Assembly (NCBI GenBank): GCA_964367095.1
Contig: CAYIXE010000046.1
Location: 1-6,481 of the forward strand
Direction: 5' to 3'
Length of the DNA: 6,481 nt
Source: UBA927 sp964367095
GTDB taxonomy: Bacteria; Patescibacteriota; Microgenomatia; UBA10105; UBA927
Notes under the pieces: generated by a model
Databases searched by the model: none
What the model saw: only the letters and a program-made list of their open reading frames with translations
Told to the model about the DNA's origin: nothing
Made by a program: the position numbers and the translations under genes
Shown here: piece by piece, positions 1-5,452 of the stretch
Layout: each line of letters begins with the position of its first letter
How positions within the stretch are numbered: position 1 is the first letter of the stretch

Positions 1-368
1 CTTCGCTTGCCTCCTTGTGTGAGTTTGATGACTTCCTCACCTTTTTCATAGACGAGTTCTATATGTTTTTGTTTGTGTAATTGGCGCAATGTTCGTCGCA
101 AATATGAAGGATTAAAATGTTTCCATTCTTCATAGTCTGGAGATTGTTTTAAAAGTGATGCAAATGCTTTTGCCGTACCTGGAGCTAATATGACGCTTGC
201 GATAGCAGCGCCTTTTCCAATGAGTGATAATACTTCTTTGATAGATGCGTACCGCTTAGCATTGCACTTTTCTTTGATTTGTTTTTCTAGGGAGGTGGCA
301 ATTTTTTGGATAGAAATGTCGCTTGGGAGTAGAAGTTCTGCTTGAGCTTTGTGAGTAGATTTTTGCAT
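1..368 (-). CDS. PaaX/Cas2-like CPR regulator, N-terminal part (cut by window edge)
   Basis: The minus strand reads an open frame of 122 codons from ATG at 368-366 to the left edge, so the C-terminus is missing. A TAA lies in frame a short way upstream and no better start is seen; there is no clear Shine-Dalgarno. Residues 1-45 are polar and charged, residues about 46-70 form a hydrophobic Gly/Ala-rich stretch (LIGKGAAIASVILAPG), and residues about 84-120 (FNPSYLRRTLRQLHKQK, then a beta-hairpin-like IELVYEKGEEVIKLT) look like a winged-helix unit. This order resembles CPR proteins annotated as PaaX-like regulators or Cas2, in which a Cas2-like ferredoxin domain would follow; that domain lies outside the window. 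The family call is from memory of that layout. If right, it would be a DNA-binding regulator, possibly acting at the palindrome 50 bp upstream of its start. Confidence 0.6.
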   Translation of the reverse strand, partial: MQKSTHKAQAELLLPSDISIQKIATSLEKQIKEKCNAKRYASIKEVLSLIGKGAAIASVILAPGTAKAFASLLKQSPDYEEWKHFNPSYLRRTLRQLHKQKHIELVYEKGEEVIKLTQGGKR

Positions 369-417
369 GACGTGTTGTATCCTATGTAGTTATAAATAAA
401 AATGTTGCCTGTTGAAA

Positions 418-439
418 TTTTAGAGCCATGGCTCTAAAA
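418..439. promoter_or_regulatory. Perfect 22-bp palindrome, candidate operator
   Basis: The half-site TTTTAGAGCCA is followed directly by its exact complement, giving 11 bp per arm with no spacer. It lies in the 59-bp gap between the minus-strand regulator start (368) and the plus-strand broken gene, whose ATG (428-430) spans the centre. Neither strand has a T-run after the stem, so it is not a normal terminator. A symmetrical operator for a dimeric regulator fits best, possibly the neighbouring PaaX-like protein (inference). Confidence 0.5.
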
Positions 440-772
440 AATCAAGGATTAAGATTGGTATTTTTAATTTGAAGTGGTGTATTGGGAGTGGTATTTTGGA
501 GTGGATATGAGAAAATAGATGTAAAGTATTGTAGTATAGGGGATATGGAAATTAACGAAGCTCGAGAATTGATGTAGCGAAAATATCAAATACTGAAAGA
601 TTCTAAGACAGGCGAGTATCGTCTGACAACAGATGGTCAAGATGGGGCAGATCAATTTCAGACTGATGCTTATCGGGTGGCTTCTGGTCCAGATGAGCCG
701 TTGAATAAAACGTTGAGAAAGTTATTTAATTTAAGAAACGGGATAACACAAAAAGTGAAAGTTAAAAAATGA
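428..772 (+). pseudogene. Broken gene for a small membrane-anchored protein (two in-frame stops)
   Basis: Reading from ATG 428 gives one frame of 115 codons ending at TGA 770-772, interrupted by TGA at codon 15 (470-472) and TAG at codon 50 (575-577). Two stops in 115 codons is fewer than expected by chance in sequence this A+T-rich, and the translation looks protein-like. It starts MALKNQGLRLVFLI, then after the TGA continues SGVLGVVFWSGYEKIDVKYC, together a plausible single N-terminal membrane helix or signal anchor. A soluble part follows with segments such as MEINEARELM, KDSKTGEYRLTTDG and ADQFQTDAYRVASG, and a basic tail ending KVKVKK. GGA to TGA and CAG or AAG to TAG would each be a one-base change. 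I do not recognise the family. Recoding is unlikely because the other genes lack in-frame TGA and mreB and the PAP2 gene end in TAG. Non-coding sequence remains possible. Confidence 0.5.
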
Positions 773-1334
773 TGTTATCTTGGGGGATAATTTGAGCAAG
801 ACGCGCCTTCTCTGCATTTTCGATCTTTTCTAATCGTTCTAATGCCTCAGCTTTACGCTTATATTCGTTGCCCAAAGTTGCGCTTTGCCATCCACCCCGC
901 GAGAGCTGTCGAATCTTGGTCCCTCGATCTTTGTGTTCGTGACCGATAAGCCAATTTGCTCGCGAGTTGGGTTGGTGACGAGCAGTAGCGAGACTACTTT
1001 TTTCATCTTCTCGTGGCACTACTGTTTGAACAATATTATGGGGAAGTGTGACTCGTGGTTGTTCATGTTTTTTTGCGCTGTATGATATTGCCCGTGTATC
1101 ATGGGTTGTTCCGTCGCGGGTAATCAGAATTTTTCCACGTCTCGGCTGCATGCTCCGTCCGAGCGTTTCGTCTGCAATGTTTCGTCTGAATGGATTTCCC
1201 AGGCTTAATATGTCTGTCCAAACGGAATGAACATCCTGATCATCTATGCCAACTACTTTACCATGGTCATCCAACGCGCATTGATTTATCGTAGTATCTG
1301 ATCGTAAGTATTTTTGGTCAGGACTTCTTGGCAT
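762..1334 (-). CDS. Hypothetical protein, 190 aa, family not recognised
   Basis: An uninterrupted 190-codon frame runs from ATG at 1334-1332 to TAA at 764-762, with no better coding frame on the other strand. The product is hydrophilic, with no signal peptide or membrane segment. The first 150 residues are rich in Asp, Arg, His and Thr without a motif I know; the last 35 (from NEYKRKAEALERLEKIENAE) are a charged amphipathic helix, possibly a short coiled coil. A TATAAT box on the minus strand (1348-1343) lies 8 bp before the ATG, which would give an almost leaderless mRNA and supports both the start and the reality of the gene. It is divergent from mreB (34-bp gap), and its 3' end overlaps the broken gene at 428-772 by 11 bp. 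It could be a chance ORF, but its length and promoter argue against this. Confidence 0.55.
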   Translation of the reverse strand: MPRSPDQKYLRSDTTINQCALDDHGKVVGIDDQDVHSVWTDILSLGNPFRRNIADETLGRSMQPRRGKILITRDGTTHDTRAISYSAKKHEQPRVTLPHNIVQTVVPREDEKSSLATARHQPNSRANWLIGHEHKDRGTKIRQLSRGGWQSATLGNEYKRKAEALERLEKIENAEKARLAQIIPQDNIIF

Positions 1335-1342
1335 ACTAACTC

Positions 1343-1348
1343 ATTATA
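1343..1348 (-). promoter_or_regulatory. -10 box (TATAAT) for the 190-aa ORF
   Basis: On the minus strand TATAAT ends 8 bases before the ATG at 1334. With usual spacing, transcription would begin around 1336, leaving a leader of about two bases. No convincing -35 hexamer is seen 16-18 bp upstream. The box lies within the same 34-bp gap as the mreB promoter, so the two would compete for polymerase. Confidence 0.45.
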
Positions 1349-1356
1349 CATCGTGG

Positions 1357-1362
1357 TAGAAT
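1357..1362 (+). promoter_or_regulatory. -10 box (TAGAAT) for the mreB operon, leaderless start
   Basis: TAGAAT (5 of 6 to consensus) ends exactly six bases before the mreB ATG, so transcription would start on or next to the A of the start codon. No Shine-Dalgarno precedes the gene (AACCTC lies in between), in keeping with leaderless translation. No good -35 hexamer is seen at normal spacing; TTGGCA at 1328-1333 is too far away. Confidence 0.4.
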
Positions 1363-1368
1363 AACCTC

Positions 1369-2424
1369 ATGTTTGATTGGATTTTAAGCCTTCTTTCTCA
1401 TGACCTTGGCATTGACTTAGGGACTGCAAATACGCTCGTGTACGTGCGCGGCAAAGGTATTATGATTCGTGAGCCTTCAGTTGTAGCTCGTCACAAGAAA
1501 ACCAAACAGGTCATCGCCATTGGACGCGAAGCCAAACGGATGCTTGGCCGAACTCCTGATACGATTGAGGCATTGCGACCCTTAAAAGACGGGGTGATAG
1601 CGGATTTTGATGCGACCGCTTCCATGCTTACCCATTACATAAAACTTATCCATGAGCAACCCAAACGTAAAGGATTCCCCAGTATCCCTCGGCCCAAAGT
1701 GGTCATCGGTATTCCATCAGGAGTGACCGAGGTAGAGCGGCGAGCGGCAGCTGAGGCGGCTATTATGGCGGGTGCTCGGGAAGCATATCTTATAGAAGAA
1801 CCGATGGCTGCAGCCATTGGCGCGAATTTACCCATTCAGGAAAGTCGTGGGTCATTTATCTGTGATATCGGAGGCGGCACCAGTGAAATTGCTGTGTTGG
1901 CTTTAGGCGGGATAGTGGTCAATCGCAGTATCCGAACAGCTGGTGATGAGATCGATGAGGCGATTGTGTCGTTTGTGCGGTTAAAGCATTCATTGCTTAT
2001 TGGAGAGCCAACTGCTGAAGAAGTGAAAATTGCCATAGGGAGTGCGTATCCTACTGAAAAACAAGAAAAGCAAACGGTGGTCCGCGGCAGGGATATTGAA
2101 ACGGGATTGCCGCGATCGGTGCGTCTTTCAGAAGCAGAGATCAGAGAGGCGATAGCACCGGTCGTATCTGAAATTATAGATGGAATTCGTGAAACGATAG
2201 AGGAGACTCCTCCTGAGCTTATTGGCGACATTATGGAACATGGCATCGTTTTGGCGGGAGGGGGCGCTCAACTTCGGGGCATTGATAAATTGATTGCTAC
2301 GGAGATGAAGATGCCCGTGTGGATTACTGATGATCCGCAGACTGCCGTTGTACGCGGGTGCGGCAAGCTCCTTGATGATCCCGTGTTTTTGGCGAAAGTA
2401 AAGATTGCAGCGAGGAAAGTGTAG
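1369..2424 (+). CDS. mreB: Rod shape-determining protein MreB
   Basis: A bacterial actin homologue that polymerises on the inner membrane face and guides peptidoglycan synthesis in rod elongation. The 351 residues are near the family's usual 330-350. Residues 1-10 (MFDWILSLLS) form an amphipathic membrane-binding helix. The ATPase signatures follow in order: phosphate-1 loop IDLGTANTLVYV (15-26), VVIGIPSGVTEVERRA (111-126), EEP with the catalytic glutamate (143-145), phosphate-2 loop DIGGGTSEIAVL (166-177), and adenosine loop GIVLAGGGAQLRGID (292-306). All key residues are present. The start is fixed by the membrane helix and by the -10 box just upstream. It is the first gene of a plus-strand operon with a PAP2-like protein and a PBP2-type transpeptidase; mreC and mreD, which usually follow, are absent here. 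It ends in TAG directly before the heptamer array. The call is very secure. Confidence 0.97.
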   Translation: MFDWILSLLSHDLGIDLGTANTLVYVRGKGIMIREPSVVARHKKTKQVIAIGREAKRMLGRTPDTIEALRPLKDGVIADFDATASMLTHYIKLIHEQPKRKGFPSIPRPKVVIGIPSGVTEVERRAAAEAAIMAGAREAYLIEEPMAAAIGANLPIQESRGSFICDIGGGTSEIAVLALGGIVVNRSIRTAGDEIDEAIVSFVRLKHSLLIGEPTAEEVKIAIGSAYPTEKQEKQTVVRGRDIETGLPRSVRLSEAEIREAIAPVVSEIIDGIRETIEETPPELIGDIMEHGIVLAGGGAQLRGIDKLIATEMKMPVWITDDPQTAVVRGCGKLLDDPVFLAKVKIAARKV

Positions 2425-2433
2425 GGGTTAGTA

Positions 2434-2580
2434 AAGAGTAAACAGTGAACAGTGAACAGAAAACAGTGAACAGTGAATAGAATACAGAAAACAGTGAACA
2501 GTAAATAGAGAAGAGTAAATAGAGAACAGAAAATAGAGAAGAGTGAATAGAAAACAGAAAACAGAAAATAGAAAATAGAG
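2434..2580 (+). repeat. 21-unit heptamer tandem array (AA[C/T/G]AG[T/A][G/A])
   Basis: Exactly 21 consecutive 7-bp units fill this stretch with no insertion or deletion. Positions 2, 4 and 5 (A, A, G) are invariant and position 1 is A in 20 of 21; positions 3 (C or T, three times G), 6 (T or A) and 7 (G or A) vary. Typical units are AACAGTG, AACAGAA, AATAGAG and AATAGAA. The array starts 9 bp after the mreB stop and ends 12 bp before the four-helix-bundle start. The same unit appears inverted after that gene. Confidence 0.93.
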
Positions 2581-2583
2581 AGT

Positions 2584-2588
2584 GGGGG
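2584..2588 (+). promoter_or_regulatory. Purine-rich ribosome binding site, GGGGG
   Basis: GGGGG lies four bases before the ATG of the four-helix-bundle gene. It is a close, G-rich Shine-Dalgarno-like run, and the only one seen upstream of any gene in this operon. Its presence only here fits a separate origin for this gene. Confidence 0.4.
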
Positions 2589-2592
2589 TAGT

Positions 2593-2940
2593 ATGTTTTT
2601 GTTTGAAAACTTGGTGGTTTATAAAAAGAGTCTTTCATTTGTTGAGTTTGTCTATGTGTTAGTTAAAAAATGGCCGAAAGAAGAATTATTTAGCTTAACG
2701 GATCAATGTAAACGAGCAGCAACATCAATTTCATTAAATATTGCTGAAGGAAATAGTAGAACGAGCAAAGATTTCAGAAGATTTTTGGATATCGCCAGAG
2801 GTTCGTGTTTTGAATGTTTAGCTATATTTTCTATTGCAAAAAATCAACATTTCATAGATGATCAACAATTTCGTACATTATATATTCAACTCGAAGAACT
2901 TACAAAAATGATACAAGGTTTAAAGAAATCATTGTTGTAA
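2593..2940 (+). CDS. Four-helix-bundle protein, S23 / 23S rRNA-intervening-sequence family
   Basis: The 115 residues match the usual length (about 115-130) of the S23 / four-helix-bundle family, known from intervening sequences inside some bacterial 23S rRNA genes; Avd of diversity-generating retroelements has the same fold. Family marks: FENLVVYKKS (4-13), LTDQCKRAATSISLNIAEGN (35-54), then SKDFRRFLDIARGSCFE (58-74), with the typical Ser-Ile..NIAEG and ARGS..E residues intact. Four helices are predicted at about 8-26, 30-51, 57-85 and 90-112. The molecular role is unknown; the fold forms basic oligomers thought to bind nucleic acid. The gene sits between mreB and the PAP2 gene, flanked by inverted heptamer arrays, and is more A+T-rich than mreB. 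It has its own ribosome binding site, and its TAA abuts the right array. It is probably a cassette passenger rather than a wall gene (inference). Confidence 0.93.
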   Translation: MFLFENLVVYKKSLSFVEFVYVLVKKWPKEELFSLTDQCKRAATSISLNIAEGNSRTSKDFRRFLDIARGSCFECLAIFSIAKNQHFIDDQQFRTLYIQLEELTKMIQGLKKSLL

Positions 2941-2975
2941 CTGTTTACTGTTTACTGTTTTCTTTTTACTCTTTA
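2941..2975 (-). repeat. Inverted heptamer array, five units, closing the four-helix-bundle cassette
   Basis: Five 7-bp units follow the stop codon without a gap: CTGTTTA twice, CTGTTTT, CTTTTTA, CTCTTTA, then a decayed CTTATAT (2976-2982) up to the next start codon. On the minus strand these read as AACAG- and AAGAG-type units, the same repeat as at 2434-2580 in opposite orientation. RNA from the two arrays could pair over 20 bp or more, counting G-U pairs. Confidence 0.88.
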
Positions 2976-2982
2976 CTTATAT

Positions 2983-3543
2983 ATGGACAATAAACGAATC
3001 GCTTTATTTATTTCCTCTCTTTTTGAGCCGATGGTGGTCATATACGTGTTGGCATTTTTTGGAGGCTCATATGCGGGATTGACGGGTTCTTTGTGGCGTA
3101 TCTATATAGCGTCATTGACACTTTTTGTTGGACTTGCGACTCTCGTACGATTGTATTTTACACGAAAGGATAAGACGAATTGGGATGTGTCTGTCAAAAA
3201 AAAGCGGTTTGTGCCGCTTCTTGTTCTTACTTTTTTTTTCGGCATTCAGTATTTTGTGATAAGAAATTTTGATAATACAATTCTTTCTTCGTTATTTTTA
3301 CTTCTCTTTATTTGGAATATAGGTTTTTTTCTTATTACACTAAAGATCAAATTATCAGGGCATCTTAGTATCTTAACGCTTGCAGTTTGTCAGTTTATTT
3401 GGTGGTATGGAAATAGTGTTCTTTGGTTGGTATTACTTATCCCTCTTCTTTCGTGGTCTCGCGTCTTGTTAAAACGCCATACGATACGAGAAGTAATGGT
3501 AGGTATTTGTTACTCAAGTATCGTCTTTTTATGGTTAAACTAG
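2983..3543 (+). CDS. PAP2-like membrane phosphatase
   Basis: A 186-residue integral membrane protein with about six hydrophobic segments (roughly 7-27, 38-59, 77-93, 99-120, 128-156, 171-185). It carries the PAP2 signatures in order: a basic motif 1 remnant KKKRFVPL (72-79), KLSGH (123-127) matching PSGH, and SRVLLKRHTIRE (159-170), which fits SRx5Hx3D with Glu170 in place of Asp. The putative catalytic histidines are His127 and His166. The family removes phosphate from lipid phosphates; some members dephosphorylate undecaprenyl pyrophosphate, which would suit the flanking mreB and PBP2 genes (inference). The changes in motifs 1 and 3 leave activity open. ATG 2983 directly follows the inverted heptamer array, with no Shine-Dalgarno. 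Its 3' end overlaps the PBP2 start by 13 bp, so translational coupling is likely. It sits where mreC/mreD are often found but resembles neither. Confidence 0.72.
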   Translation: MDNKRIALFISSLFEPMVVIYVLAFFGGSYAGLTGSLWRIYIASLTLFVGLATLVRLYFTRKDKTNWDVSVKKKRFVPLLVLTFFFGIQYFVIRNFDNTILSSLFLLLFIWNIGFFLITLKIKLSGHLSILTLAVCQFIWWYGNSVLWLVLLIPLLSWSRVLLKRHTIREVMVGICYSSIVFLWLN

Positions 3544-5396
3544 GCTCTGCATTTTCTGATACTCTCGTCTCTTCTACGCGTGCGGTTTCTCATCGCACAT
3601 CAGACGACGCACCATGGTGGGCTGGAAGCGGGAGAGTTCTTATGTTTGCGACCCTTCTTTTTGTCAGTTTTTTTATACTTTTGTGGCGGCTTTTTGATTT
3701 GACCGTTATTCATGGCGTGGAGTATAGACGATTGGCGGATGGTAATAGGACACGTGAGTTGGTGCGTCATGCACCACGCGGCATACTCTTTGATCGCACG
3801 GGAAAGCCACTGGTCGAAAATATACCCCAATATCGACTGATAAAGCCTTGTGAAAACAACGCGACTGAATGTACCACACATATTTCTCTAGAAGAAGGGA
3901 CGCAGTTGTCAAAAGAAGGACTGCCCAATGGTCAATTTTTGGAAGTTGATTACCAGCGCCGATATACGTTTGGCGATGCGACTTCTCATGTAGTAGGGTA
4001 CACGGGAGAATTATCACAAGAGGAGCTTTCCAGTGACTATTATTCCTTACGCAATTATGGTTTGGGAGATACAGTGGGTCGGATGGGGCTTGAGGCAGTA
4101 TTAAATGATAGACTTAAGGGGAGAAACGGGAAAGAGTTGGTAGAGGTGGATGCGTCTGGCGCTATGTTACGAATACTTGGAACAGAAGCAGCGCTTGCTG
4201 GCGAAGATATCACGCTTTCTTTGGATAGCGGACTTTCAGTGGCCGCCAAAAATGCATTTCCGGTTGGAGAAAAAGGAGCAATAATTGTTAGTCGTCCGCA
4301 AACCGGTGAAATTTTAGCATTGTATTCCAGTCCGAGCTTTTCTCCGAATGCGTTTTCTTTGGGCATGAGTCAAGATGAGTATAACGCTCTCGTCAATGAT
4401 CCTGATCTGCCGATGTTTAATCGTGCCATAGGCGGCACGTATCCGCCGGGATCTACCTTTAAGATCATCACGTCTTTGGCCGCTCTTACCGAAAAAGTAA
4501 TTACCCCTGCATTTACCGTTGAGGACACGGGTGTTATCACCATCGGTCCGTTTTCATTTCCAAACTGGTACTTTTTACAGTACGGCAAGACAGAAGGATT
4601 AGTCGATATAGTGAAAGCACTTGCGCGAAGTAATGATATTTATTTTTATAGAGTTGGGGAAGCTTTGGGCATTACAAAACTTGCAGATTGGGCCAAAAAG
4701 ATAGGGATAGGAAAGCCCCTTGGAATCGAGCTTTCCGGAGAAGCCAGTGGACTGATGCCGGATCCAGCGTGGAAAAATTTGCGGTTTGATACGGCATTTG
4801 ATAAAGAGCAGAGAAATAACGATTGGTATGTAGGCGACACGTACCATGTCTCAATAGGTCAAGGATATTTGTTGACGACACCTCTACAGGTAAATTTTTG
4901 GACGAATTTGATAGCAAATGGAGGGGAGAAATGTGTGCCGATTTTGGAGAAAGAAACGCGCGTGCATAAGAAAAACTGTACCCCTATTGGTATAAGTCGC
5001 GAAACCATTGCAACTATTACGGAAGGAATGAGGCGAGCGTGTGATACGGGCGGGACAGGGTGGCCGCTGTTTAATTTTGGAATATACAAATTAGACCAAT
5101 CGGACTCATTAGTCAAATCAGATCAATTTGTAAGTATTCCCATCGCCTGCAAAACAGGGACGGCGGAGTTTGGCCCTTCGACAGGCTCAGGGCAAGTAAA
5201 TACGCATGCGTGGTTTACCGCGTTTGCACCCTTGCCCGCTGAAGCCTTGGCGAAAGCGGGTTTGCCTGAGGATGCCCAAGTCATCTCTGGAGACCCAGAA
5301 ATTTCTGTGACTGTATTAGTCGAAGGTGCAGGGGAGGGATCAAACGTTGCCGCTCCCATAGCCAAAAAGATTTTTGAAGAGTGGTTTGGAAGGTAA
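3531..5396 (+). CDS. mrdA: Penicillin-binding protein 2 (class B transpeptidase)
   Basis: A 621-residue PBP2-type enzyme that crosslinks peptidoglycan during elongation, normally with RodA and MreB. A short cytoplasmic head precedes one membrane helix (about 35-56, VLMFATLLFVSFFILLW). The dimerisation domain follows, with RHAPRGILFDRTGKPLVENI (79-98) and YTGELS (157-162). The transpeptidase domain has all three active-site motifs: STFK (308-311, Ser308 the nucleophile), SND (367-369) and KTGTAE (541-546). ATG 3531 is chosen because it overlaps the PAP2 stop by 13 bp and leaves a normal head; the frame stays open back to an ATG at 3423, but that would overlap the PAP2 gene by 121 bp and adds nothing like the family. 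No Shine-Dalgarno is seen. Two REP-like palindromes lie in frame at residues 548-555 and 569-577, lengthening the region after the KTG motif. The gene ends the operon before a hairpin terminator. Confidence 0.94.
   Translation: MVKLGSAFSDTLVSSTRAVSHRTSDDAPWWAGSGRVLMFATLLFVSFFILLWRLFDLTVIHGVEYRRLADGNRTRELVRHAPRGILFDRTGKPLVENIPQYRLIKPCENNATECTTHISLEEGTQLSKEGLPNGQFLEVDYQRRYTFGDATSHVVGYTGELSQEELSSDYYSLRNYGLGDTVGRMGLEAVLNDRLKGRNGKELVEVDASGAMLRILGTEAALAGEDITLSLDSGLSVAAKNAFPVGEKGAIIVSRPQTGEILALYSSPSFSPNAFSLGMSQDEYNALVNDPDLPMFNRAIGGTYPPGSTFKIITSLAALTEKVITPAFTVEDTGVITIGPFSFPNWYFLQYGKTEGLVDIVKALARSNDIYFYRVGEALGITKLADWAKKIGIGKPLGIELSGEASGLMPDPAWKNLRFDTAFDKEQRNNDWYVGDTYHVSIGQGYLLTTPLQVNFWTNLIANGGEKCVPILEKETRVHKKNCTPIGISRETIATITEGMRRACDTGGTGWPLFNFGIYKLDQSDSLVKSDQFVSIPIACKTGTAEFGPSTGSGQVNTHAWFTAFAPLPAEALAKAGLPEDAQVISGDPEISVTVLVEGAGEGSNVAAPIAKKIFEEWFGR
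5173..5193. repeat. REP-like element 1, inside the PBP2 gene
   Basis: A 21-bp imperfect palindrome with arms GCCCT and AGGGC around TCGACAGGCTC. The core CTTCGACAGGCTCAGGG is one I know as a dispersed repeat in many bacterial and CPR genomes. Here it encodes GPSTGSGQ (residues 548-555) just after the KTGTAE motif; the opposite strand reads PEPVEG, a typical by-product of this repeat. That it is dispersed in this genome cannot be shown from one window. Confidence 0.65.
5235..5260. repeat. REP-like element 2, inside the PBP2 gene
   Basis: A 26-bp palindrome: CCCGCT, GAA, GCC, TT, GGC, GAA, AGCGGG, in which only the GAA pairs fail to match. It resembles the dispersed GC-rich repeat read as PAEALAKAG on one strand and AFAKASAG on the other, and here it encodes PAEALAKAG (569-577). 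It begins 41 bp after element 1 and is clearly more G+C-rich than its surroundings. Confidence 0.6.
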
Positions 5397-5404
5397 TGAA
5401 AATT

Positions 5405-5443
5405 TAGCCTCGTAAGGCCTGGCCTTTTGAGGCTAGATTTTTT
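5405..5443 (+). terminator. Rho-independent terminator of the mreB-PBP2 operon
   Basis: TAGCCTC (5405-5411) pairs with GAGGCTA (5429-5435), and an inner AAGGC/GCCTT stem around CTG extends the hairpin. GA and six T follow (5438-5443). It begins 8 bp after the PBP2 stop. On the minus strand the stem is followed by AAATTTTC, so it may also weakly stop the convergent glycosyltransferase transcript. Confidence 0.88.
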
Positions 5444-5452
5444 AAAAAATAG

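Noticed and set aside
418..439. Rho-independent terminator
   Set aside because: Both strands show T before and A after the stem, so the needed T-run downstream is missing.
428..772. TGA-to-glycine recoding in this organism
   Set aside because: mreB, PBP2, PAP2 and glycosyltransferase genes have no in-frame TGA over more than 1,400 codons, which would be unlikely in a TGA=Gly genome; the TAG would also remain unexplained.
885..1230. Plus-strand short frames opposite the 190-aa ORF
   Set aside because: Both are 60-66 codons, Cys/Phe-rich, and overlap each other; the minus-strand frame is three times longer and has a -10 box.
1836..2246. Minus-strand open frames inside mreB and PBP2
   Set aside because: They are shadows of strongly conserved genes, with serine/proline-rich translations and no promoter or family match.
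2434..2580. CRISPR array
   Set aside because: Units are 7 bp and contiguous, with no spacers, and no cas1 or effector gene is near; the possible Cas2-like regulator at the left edge is a separate family use.
3423..3530. Upstream start of the PBP2 gene at 3423
   Set aside because: It would overlap the PAP2 gene by 121 bp and add 36 residues unlike the family head; ATG 3531 gives the common short overlap.
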